A stretch of DNA of 64,000 nucleotides from Bog-532 sp963830385 (GTDB taxonomy: Bacteria; Actinomycetota; Actinomycetes; Streptosporangiales; Streptosporangiaceae), in assembly GCA_963830385.1 (NCBI GenBank), contig CAWHMD010000005.1:1612001-1676000 (forward strand), written 5' to 3'. The translations under genes were made by a program, and so were the position numbers. How positions within the stretch are numbered: position 1 is the stretch's first letter; each line of letters starts with the position of its first letter. The notes under the pieces are model-generated. The model was not told the DNA's origin. It searched no databases and saw only the letters and a list, made by a program, of their open reading frames with translations. Shown in pieces: positions 8,858-14,879 of the stretch.

Positions 8858-8872
8858 GTCTCAACTTGAGAC
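8858..8872. promoter_or_regulatory. Perfect palindrome GTCTCAA-C-TTGAGAC in the divergent control region
   Basis: A seven-base perfect inverted repeat with a single central base, about 100 bases upstream of the leader gene and about 125 bases upstream of the divergent regulator start. Together with 8451-8463 it defines a TCTC-N5-GAGA motif. It is a good candidate binding site for the regulator encoded at 8997. Confidence 0.6.
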
Positions 8873-8996
8873 ATCAGCCTGAGGAGGGGCGTTTAACGTT
8901 TCGTTAAGCTTGGTATCAGCCACGTGAACGGACGATCACTTCCTGCAGGCTGAGCCTCCAGCCGAATACGTCCGTCCTCAGGGTTCGGGAGGCACC

Positions 8997-10835
8997 ATGG
9001 TGCAGGCAGCAGTGCCGCTGCAGGCAATGAGCGGTAGTGCGCGGCTGGCCAAGGCCAGGGAACGTTTCCTGAATGCCGAGGCCGTCGGGCCGAAAGAAGT
9101 ACGGGAGCCGATCCTGGCCTCCTGGCGCCGGTCACGCGAATGGAGTGTGGCGGCGGACCGTGTCGACCTGCGGTACACCCGCGACCCCGACCCGGAGACC
9201 GCGCTGGCGCGCAGCGCCGACCCGGTGCTCCGGCAGCTGCACGAGCAGCTCGACGGGCAGCCGATCAGCATCATCCTCACCGACTCCAACGGTCTCGTGC
9301 TGTCCCGGCTGACCGCCGACCACGACCTGGAGCGGCACCTGGACGGTGTCATGCTGGCGCCCGGCTTCAACTACTCCGAGGACCTGGTCGGCACCAACGG
9401 CATCGGCACCGCGCTGGAGGCGGGCCGCCCCACCCACGTCTTCGGCCACGAGCACTACGCCGAGCACCTGGAGGGCCTGGCCTGCGCCGGGGTGCCGATC
9501 CACCACCCGATCAGCGGCAAGACCGTCGGGGTCATCGACCTGACCTGCTGGCGCAAGAACGCCGACCCGCTGCTGGTGGCGCTGGTCAAGAACACCGCCG
9601 ACCAGATCACCTCCTCCCTGCTGAACGGCAGCAGCGGCCGCGAATTCAACCTGCTCGAGGACTACGTACGGGCCTGCCGCCGGACCGGCGGGATCGTGCT
9701 GGCCATCGGCAACGACGTGGTCATGATGAACGACTACGCCCGGCGCATCCTCGACCCGGCCGACCAGGCGGCGCTGATCGGGCAGGCGGCCGAGGTGCTG
9801 GCCCGGCGGCATTCGGGCGCGGTGACGGCCGAGCTGCCGACTGGCCTGCGGGCCCGGATGTACTGCCGCCCGGTCGACGGCGACGCCCCCTACGGCGACG
9901 GCATCGTGCACGTGAAGCTGCTGGAGAGCACGCCGCGACCGAGCGCCAGCCCAGGCAGGCAGGGCGTCAAGACCTCGATGTTCCTGCCCGGCCTGGTGGG
10001 CTCGGGCGTGCTCTGGACCCGGGCGTGCCGCGAGGTCGAGGTCGCCTACGACTCGGCCGAGTGGCTGACGCTGGAAGGCGAGGCCGGGGTGGGCAAGATG
10101 GCCCTGGCCCGGGCCGTGCACCAGCGCCGCAACCCGGCGGGCCGGTTCCACGTCATCGACGCCGCCTCCGCGACCAGCGCCGACTGGCTGGTCACGGTGC
10201 GCAGCGAGCTGCTGGACGGCGACGGCATGCTGGTCATCCGGCACGTCGACGCGCTCAACACCAAGCAGGTGCACGCGCTGTCGAGCGCGCTGCAGGAGGC
10301 CCGGGCGGCCCGGCGGCACCGCACCCTGCGGGTGACGGTCACGCTGAACCGCAAGAACGCGCGGGCCGACCTGACCAAGCTGCTGCGGTTCTTCCCGGCC
10401 ACGGTGGAGCTGCCGCCGCTGCGGCACCACATCGAGGACCTGCAGGAGCTGGTGCCGTTCTTCCTGGCGCGGCTCAGCCAGCACGGCCGGGTGGTCTGCT
10501 CGCCGGAGGCCATGCAGCTGCTGCTGCGGTCCAGCTGGCCGGGCAACGCCGGTCAGCTGTGGCAGGTGCTGCGCAAGGTCGTGCAGCGCCGCCGGGCCGG
10601 CTCGATCCAGCCCAGCGACCTGCCGCCCGAATGCTGGACGGTGAGCCGCCGGCTGCTCAGCCCGCTGGAGTCGATGGAGCGCGACGCGATCGTGCAGAGC
10701 CTGCTCGACTGCGACGGCAACAAGGTCAAGGCGGCCGAGGCGCTCGGAATGTCGCGGGCCACGATCTACCGGAAGATCCACGAGTACGGCATCGTGACCC
10801 CGGGTCCGGCGACGGCGGCCCCGTCTGCGTCCTAG
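8997..10835 (+). CDS. mimR: MimR/AcoR-like GAF-AAA-Fis transcriptional regulator of the monooxygenase operon
   Basis: 612 aa, ATG after GGGAGG. An N-terminal GAF-type sensor region (about residues 60-200) is followed by an AAA-like domain and a C-terminal Fis-type helix-turn-helix (GNKVKAAEALGMSRATIYRKI). The architecture is that of sigma-54 activators such as AcoR. However, the Walker A (GEAGVGKM, residues 361-368) has Met after Lys, the Walker B region reads GMLVIRHVD, and no GAFTGA loop is seen. This fits actinobacterial MimR-type activators, which work without sigma-54. Divergent from the monooxygenase operon, it likely activates it in response to substrate or product; the effector is not evident. 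Confidence 0.92.
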   Translation: MVQAAVPLQAMSGSARLAKARERFLNAEAVGPKEVREPILASWRRSREWSVAADRVDLRYTRDPDPETALARSADPVLRQLHEQLDGQPISIILTDSNGLVLSRLTADHDLERHLDGVMLAPGFNYSEDLVGTNGIGTALEAGRPTHVFGHEHYAEHLEGLACAGVPIHHPISGKTVGVIDLTCWRKNADPLLVALVKNTADQITSSLLNGSSGREFNLLEDYVRACRRTGGIVLAIGNDVVMMNDYARRILDPADQAALIGQAAEVLARRHSGAVTAELPTGLRARMYCRPVDGDAPYGDGIVHVKLLESTPRPSASPGRQGVKTSMFLPGLVGSGVLWTRACREVEVAYDSAEWLTLEGEAGVGKMALARAVHQRRNPAGRFHVIDAASATSADWLVTVRSELLDGDGMLVIRHVDALNTKQVHALSSALQEARAARRHRTLRVTVTLNRKNARADLTKLLRFFPATVELPPLRHHIEDLQELVPFFLARLSQHGRVVCSPEAMQLLLRSSWPGNAGQLWQVLRKVVQRRRAGSIQPSDLPPECWTVSRRLLSPLESMERDAIVQSLLDCDGNKVKAAEALGMSRATIYRKIHEYGIVTPGPATAAPSAS

Positions 10836-11029
10836 GCGGCGGGAACGGCGGCCTCCTCGGCCGCGTCCACCAGGGCGTCCGGGAAGTTGTTCCCGGTCCC
10901 GCAGAACACCCGGCGTCCCTCGGCGCGGGTCCGGCGCAGCAGCACGGTGAACTGCTCGCCGGTCTTCTCGGTGCAGATCACGTATCCGTCGTCCAGCAAA
11001 CGGGACGTCAGGTCAACCAGGTCGCTCAT
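10832..11029 (-). CDS. Small hypothetical protein convergent with the regulator
   Basis: 65 aa from the ATG at 11029: starts MSDLVDLTSRLLDDGYVIC and contains FCGTGNNFPDALVDAAEEA. The stop overlaps the regulator stop on the other strand within CTAG. No domain recognised; the mixed charged and hydrophobic pattern looks like a small globular protein. A longer in-frame start at 11194 lacks support because the added region is AT-rich and intergenic in character. Existence is moderately supported by codon pattern only. Confidence 0.55.
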   Translation of the reverse strand: MSDLVDLTSRLLDDGYVICTEKTGEQFTVLLRRTRAEGRRVFCGTGNNFPDALVDAAEEAAVPAA

Positions 11030-11375
11030 CCTCGGCCACTCCCCACACGGTGCGGCGGGAGAACCAAAAGTCACGCCGCACACGCTGTGTGTAATGTCGC
11101 TTACTGACGAGTCATGGTAACCACGCGTCGCGGACGCCTGCAGGCATCTCGCCGTATAAATCGCTATGACCTTCCCGACTTTTCTGCCGATCATTGTGGG
11201 TCAAAGGAACCTGACCTGCATAGATGCATGTTTTTGACGTGGATTTTCATGGTCGCCGGGAAACGCGCAATTATTTGCCGAATAAAAGGTTAATAACCGT
11301 TTTGTCGCTATTTCGCCGGCCTGTGGTAACGACGCGGAGCCAATCTCGCCAGACGGCCGACTCGTATCAACGATC
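11030..11375. other. AT-rich divergent intergenic region
   Basis: No gene seen. The segment is markedly richer in A and T than its surroundings and lies between two divergent starts (11029 minus, 11376 plus), so it should hold both promoters. A palindrome GGTTAATAACC at 11288-11298, framed by AAAA and TTTT, is a possible operator. No further assignment is possible by eye. Confidence 0.5.
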
Positions 11376-11963
11376 GTGACACGTTTCTTCCCGGTTCTCG
11401 GCGCCGTGGCCGTGGTCCTCGCCCTGGCCACCGCCTGCGCCAGCGGTCCCGCTGCCTCGACCGCCGCCGCACCCGGAGCCGGGCCGCCGGCGCCCGCCAC
11501 GATCAGCGCCAGCCAGCTCCGGAGCTACCTGACCGCGGTGGAAGCGGTCCGGCTGCCGGTCAATCAGCTGCTCGACCAGGCCGACCCGATCCTGGACGCC
11601 TACCGGGAGCACCGGATCACCCCGGCAGTCGCCGCCGCGCGCATGGGGGCGATGGAGCAGAAGTTCGCGGCGCTGGCCGTCGAGATGGACGCGATCGCGC
11701 CCGCGAACCCCGCGCTGGCCCAGATCAACGCGCCCTACGCGCACACCTACGTGCTGGAGGACAGCTACCTGGCCGCGCTGGCTTCGGGGCTCGCGGACGG
11801 GAACCTCGACGGTCTTCCCGCCACCCAGAACGCGCAGCGGCAGGCCATCGTCGGGTGGCGGATCGCGCTCGAGGTGGCCGCCGCCCGGGTTGGTGTGGCG
11901 CTGCCCCCGGAAGTCGAGCAGGCGGGCCGGGGCGAGATCGCGCCCGGTGTCACCGGGAGCTAA
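11376..11963 (+). CDS. Putative secreted lipoprotein, alpha-helical
   Basis: 195 aa from a GTG at 11376. The N-terminus is a lipoprotein signal peptide ending in the lipobox LATAC, followed by an Ala/Pro/Gly linker. The remaining sequence (residues 45-180) is helical, with LRSYLTAVEAVRLPVNQLLDQADPILDAYREH. No enzyme motif was recognised. It is likely anchored to the outer face of the cytoplasmic membrane. It stands alone; nearby genes give no functional clue. Confidence 0.75.
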   Translation: MTRFFPVLGAVAVVLALATACASGPAASTAAAPGAGPPAPATISASQLRSYLTAVEAVRLPVNQLLDQADPILDAYREHRITPAVAAARMGAMEQKFAALAVEMDAIAPANPALAQINAPYAHTYVLEDSYLAALASGLADGNLDGLPATQNAQRQAIVGWRIALEVAAARVGVALPPEVEQAGRGEIAPGVTGS

Positions 11964-11999
11964 GGCGCCGGCGTGGCCCGCGCTGCCGCGGCGTAGCCT

Positions 12000-12409
12000 C
12001 ACGAGCGCATCAAGCACCTGGTCAGCGACCCTACGCTGAACGCTGTGGACCAGGTGATGGGCGACGACGACCTGTCCCGGCCGATCCCGGCGTGAGCACC
12101 GGGTCGCGGCCGGCGGTGCTGATCTCGGCGCGCAGTGCCCGGCAGCTGCGCTGTCCACTGGCGTTCCCGCTGGCCGCGGTGCGGGCCAGCGGGGCCAGCT
12201 GGGTGGCGATGAACTACCGGTACGCGCGGCCCGCGGTGCTCGGCCGCTGCGTGACGGCCGGGCTGCGGGTCATGGTGTGGACGGTGAACGACGACCAGCG
12301 GTTCGACCGGTTCCTGGGTGATTCGCGGGTGAGCATCCTGGTCACCGACCGGCCGGAGTACGCGGTCAGGCGGCGGGCGCAGCGGGCTCAGCCCCTCGGT
12401 TCTGGTTAG
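12000..12409 (+). pseudogene. Remnant of a glycerophosphodiester phosphodiesterase (C-terminal part only)
   Basis: From a GTG at 12092 a 105-aa frame reads PAVLISARSARQLRCPLAFP and then GLRVMVWTVNDDQRFDRFLG followed by VSILVTDRPEYAVRRRA, the recognisable C-terminal strand-helix end of GDPD TIM barrels. The metal-binding N-terminal half is absent. Immediately upstream a different frame (12000-12095) reads IKHLVSDPTLNAVDQVMGDDDLSRP and ends in a TGA overlapping the GTG, so a second truncated fragment may be joined here. Most likely a decayed gene; a short coupled gene is less likely. Confidence 0.55.
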
Positions 12410-12443
12410 TTAACTTGCCAGCTAATTAACTAATTGGTAAAGT
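12406..12443 (+). promoter_or_regulatory. Promoter with overlapping palindromic ArsR-type operator
   Basis: TTAGTTAA (12406-12413) and TTAACTAA (12426-12433) are perfect inverted arms with a 12-base spacer. They straddle a -35-like TTGCCA (12415-12420) and precede a -10-like TAAAGT (12438-12443) at 17-base spacing. The ATG of the ArsR gene follows at 12462. Autorepression by the encoded ArsR protein is the natural inference. Confidence 0.65.
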
Positions 12444-12461
12444 CTTCGCCATGAGGCTTGG

Positions 12462-12821
12462 ATGATGCCACTGACCGGGGAGCGGCTCGACGCCACGTTC
12501 ACCGCGCTGGCCGATCCGACCAGGCGGGCCATCGTGGCCCGGCTGGCCGGGGGGGACGCCACCGTGAACGAGCTGGCCGCCCCGTTCGACATGACCCTGC
12601 CGGGGATCTCCAAGCACCTGAAGGTGCTGGAGCGCTCCGGTCTCATCTCCCGGTCCCGCGACGGCCAGTTCCGGCCGTGCCATCTGGAACGGGCCGCGCT
12701 CGACACCGCGGCCGACTGGATCGAGGAGCACCGCCGGATCTGGGACGAGCGGTTCGGCAAGCTCGACGCCCATCTGCGTGACATCCAGTCCGGCCGGCCG
12801 AACACCGAGGAGGACCAATGA
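12462..12821 (+). CDS. ArsR-family winged-helix transcriptional regulator
   Basis: 119 aa. The winged-helix core is clear: FTALADPTRRAIVARLA, then TVNELAAPFDMTLPGISKHL and the wing LISRSRDGQFRPCHL. It lacks an obvious metal-binding cysteine pair, like the ArsR subgroup that precedes SRPBCC (AHSA1) genes. The start at 12462 is one of two adjacent ATGs after a GAGG. The stop overlaps the next ATG by four bases, and it heads a three-gene operon. A palindrome over its promoter suggests autoregulation. Confidence 0.93.
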   Translation: MMPLTGERLDATFTALADPTRRAIVARLAGGDATVNELAAPFDMTLPGISKHLKVLERSGLISRSRDGQFRPCHLERAALDTAADWIEEHRRIWDERFGKLDAHLRDIQSGRPNTEEDQ

Positions 12822-13276
12822 GCAACCAGGCGACCGTCGGCGAGCTGTCCTTCACCCGGGTCTTCGACGCGCCCCGGCAGCTCGTGTTCCGTTGCATGAT
12901 CTCCCCGGAGCACCTGACGCACTTCTGGGGACCGGCCGGGACCAGCGCCCCGGTGGAGCACATCCGGGTCGATCCGCGGCCGGGCGGGGTATTCGAGACG
13001 GTCATGGTCAACGACGCCGACGGGAGCGAGTACCCGACACGCGCCACCTACGTCGAGGTCGTCGAGCCGGAACGGCTGGTGTGGACTGAGGCCCACAGCA
13101 ACATGACGGTCACCGTCACCTTCACCGAGGTGGGCGCGGACCGGACCGAGGTCCGCATCCACGAGACCAACGTGCCCGAGCCGTTCCGCCGGCCCGAAGC
13201 CCAGGCCGGATTCCTGACCTCGCTCGACCGTTTCGCCGCCCACCTCGCCCAGCTGACCGGGGACGGTGGGCGGTGA
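12818..13276 (+). CDS. SRPBCC/AHSA1-family protein
   Basis: 152 aa START-like fold protein: FTRVFDAPRQLVFRCMISPEHLTHFWGP at the N-terminus and a C-terminal FLTSLDRFAAHLAQL helix are typical of AHSA1-type (activator of Hsp90 ATPase homologue 1-like) bacterial proteins. These bind small hydrophobic ligands; the actual ligand is unknown. Translationally coupled (ATGA) to the ArsR gene and overlapping the next gene by four bases. The ArsR-SRPBCC pairing is recurrent in actinomycetes. Confidence 0.9.
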   Translation: MSNQATVGELSFTRVFDAPRQLVFRCMISPEHLTHFWGPAGTSAPVEHIRVDPRPGGVFETVMVNDADGSEYPTRATYVEVVEPERLVWTEAHSNMTVTVTFTEVGADRTEVRIHETNVPEPFRRPEAQAGFLTSLDRFAAHLAQLTGDGGR

Positions 13277-13911
13277 GCAGCGCCGACGACATCCGCCTGA
13301 CGGCGCTGCTCGCCGCCCACCGCCGTCAGCTCACCGGCCTCCTGGCCGCCCTCTCCCCCGGCGCCTGGGACCAGCCCAGCTTGTGCGCCGGCTGGCGGGT
13401 CCGCGAGGTGGCGGCTCATATCCTGATGCCGCTGCGCTATCCGGCCTGGCGTTTCCTGGCCGAGCTGGCCCGGGATCGGGGGAACTTCGACCGGATGGCC
13501 GATCGGGTGGCCCGGCGCGACGGGGCCGTTCCGGCGCCGGAGCTCGTCTCGGCCCTGCGCGAGCACGAGCACACCGTCTGGAAACCGCCCGGGGGCGGGC
13601 TGGCCGCCGCGCTGACCCACGACGTCATCCACGGCCTGGACATCGCCGTTGCGCTGGGCGCCGGACATCCGATCGCCGAGCAGTCGGTGCGGGTCGTGCT
13701 CGGCACCGTCACCAGCCCGAGGAGCTTCAGGCACTTCGGCATCGACCTCGGGGAGACCCGGCTGTGCGCCAGCGATATCGACTGGTCCTACGGCTCGGGC
13801 AGCCCGGGCAGCTCGGGCAGCGAGGTGTCGGGCTCGGCGGCGGACCTGGCCCTCGTCCTGTGCGGGCGGACGTTGCCGGCCGGGCGGCTCCGGGGCGTCA
13901 TTCCCGCGTAG
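13273..13911 (+). CDS. Maleylpyruvate isomerase-family, mycothiol-dependent-type enzyme (DinB-like fold)
   Basis: 212 aa from a GTG at 13273. The MDMPI N-terminal pattern is visible (LLAALSPGAWDQPSLCAGWRV then REVAAHILMPLR), with histidines at metal-site positions (HIL; THDVIHGLDIA). Family members use mycothiol or bind a divalent metal. The C-terminal ALVLCGR-type segment matches the usual end of TIGR03083-like proteins. A Gly/Ser stretch (GSGSPGSSGSEVSGS) is an unusual low-complexity insert. Last gene of the ArsR operon. Confidence 0.85.
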   Translation: MSSADDIRLTALLAAHRRQLTGLLAALSPGAWDQPSLCAGWRVREVAAHILMPLRYPAWRFLAELARDRGNFDRMADRVARRDGAVPAPELVSALREHEHTVWKPPGGGLAAALTHDVIHGLDIAVALGAGHPIAEQSVRVVLGTVTSPRSFRHFGIDLGETRLCASDIDWSYGSGSPGSSGSEVSGSAADLALVLCGRTLPAGRLRGVIPA

Positions 13912-13938
13912 CGCGGGCGGGCAGCGGGCGGCGGGTAC

Positions 13939-13973
13939 AAAAACACCCCGGACCCTTAGCGGGTCCGGGGTGT
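13939..13973 (-). terminator. Rho-independent terminator of ssrA
   Basis: A 13-base perfect hairpin (13943-13955 with 13961-13973, loop five bases) read on the minus strand is followed by TTTTT. It begins just past the tmRNA 3' end. Because the hairpin is symmetric it could also limit read-through from the plus-strand operon. Confidence 0.9.
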
Positions 13974-13977
13974 CACT

Positions 13978-14349
13978 TGGTGGAGGTGGCGGGAATCGAA
14001 CCCGCGTCCTTCAACGCATCACCAGGGCTTCTCCGGGCGCAGCACTGCTTCGATTTTCTTGGCCCCGGCATTCACGCAGGCAAGATGCCGACGGGCCCAG
14101 TCACTGTTAGATGTCCCGCACCAGTCCCGTGACCGAGCTGGCAGGTGAGCCTTCTAGCTGATGCCAGACACCGGGTCGAAGGCCTCCCCGGGCTGACAAG
14201 CGTCTAACTCGCCTCAGGCGGCGAGAGCGACGCTAGTGCGCGTTTTATTGGCACTTATCAGTTTGCGGCTACATGATTAACGAGGTCGCAACCGCACCCT
14301 CGGCCCGCTTCACCTGGATCATCCATCGAAGTCGAAACCGTTCACCCCC
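13978..14349 (-). ncRNA. ssrA: Transfer-messenger RNA (tmRNA), tag ANKTRTSVALAA
   Basis: The 5' end GGGGGTG pairs with CACCTCC before an encoded ACCA, giving a tRNA-like acceptor stem. Near the 5' end AACGGTTTCGACTTCG, and near the 3' end GGTTCGATTCCC (T-arm), are diagnostic. The tag frame on the minus strand (14252 to 14214) encodes ANKTRTSVALAA then TGA; the final ALAA is the usual protease signal. Length about 372 bases. It rescues stalled ribosomes together with SmpB, encoded 3 kb away on the same strand. Confidence 0.96.
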
Positions 14350-14529
14350 TATGGAATTGTCAGCCGGACGTCGCAAGCCACACACTCGCGTGCGATGCCC
14401 TGCTCGCCGACCGTACACCTGTAACACCGAACCGCCAACCCAGATTCCCCTGGCCCCGGGATGGCGGTGCCGATGGCCTTGGGCGCGCGTGGGTGCGTCT
14501 CACCGGCGCCCCCACCACAGGAGTTTCAA

Positions 14530-14590
14530 GATCGATCGCCGGGTGACGTTGTCAGCGCTATTCACTGAAAACGTAACCGAGCAGTGGATC
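14530..14590 (+). repeat. Dispersed 61-bp palindromic element, copy A
   Basis: Two 21-base imperfect inverted arms flank a 19-base loop, GTCAGCGCTATTCACTGAA. The copies at 29872-29932 and 41241-41301 (both inverted relative to this one) have the same length and nearly the same loop. Similarity continues beyond the core: GAGTTTCAA on one side and a looser G/C-rich flank. This copy has the most arm mismatches. Confidence 0.85.
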
Positions 14591-14646
14591 ATGACCGGAC
14601 AGCGCCGCCCGCGCCGCGCGATGGCATCCCGGGGACGGAACGGAGT

Positions 14647-14691
14647 GACCCCCGCGGGCGGTGGCGGTGACCAAACTCGCCCGCGGGGGTC
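14647..14691. other. Strong GC-rich inverted repeat
   Basis: GACCCCCGCGGGCG and CGCCCGCGGGGGTC are 14-base perfect arms around a 17-base loop. No T-run follows on either strand. It lies downstream of the PBP gene and upstream of ssrA, so it may act as a factor-dependent or atypical terminator, or as mRNA 3' protection. Confidence 0.55.
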
Positions 14692-14879
14692 GACCGGCAG
14701 AGTCGGAGCCGGTCCGGATGTCCGGGCCTCCCCCGAGAAGAGACCCGGCTCTACGCTGACTGGGGCCACAACCCCCTAGCGATCCCAGTCACCAGGTAAG
14801 ACGTCGGAGAGTAGTCAAATGGTTCCACTCGGTGACGCTTTTTATATAACGAGTGGGTAACGGGGGGCGAGGGTGGGGA

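Larger units (their letters stand above)
14350..14879. other. Intergenic region between ssrA and the PBP gene
   Basis: No supported gene. It holds the ssrA promoter next to 14350, one copy of a dispersed palindromic element (14530-14590) and a strong GC-rich inverted repeat (14647-14691). A 168-aa open frame across it reads through the tmRNA 5' end and the repeat and is not believed. Confidence 0.7.

Noticed and set aside
14273..14779. 168-aa open frame downstream of ssrA
   Set aside because: It crosses the tmRNA 5' end and a dispersed palindrome, and has an Arg/Pro composition typical of chance frames in high GC DNA.
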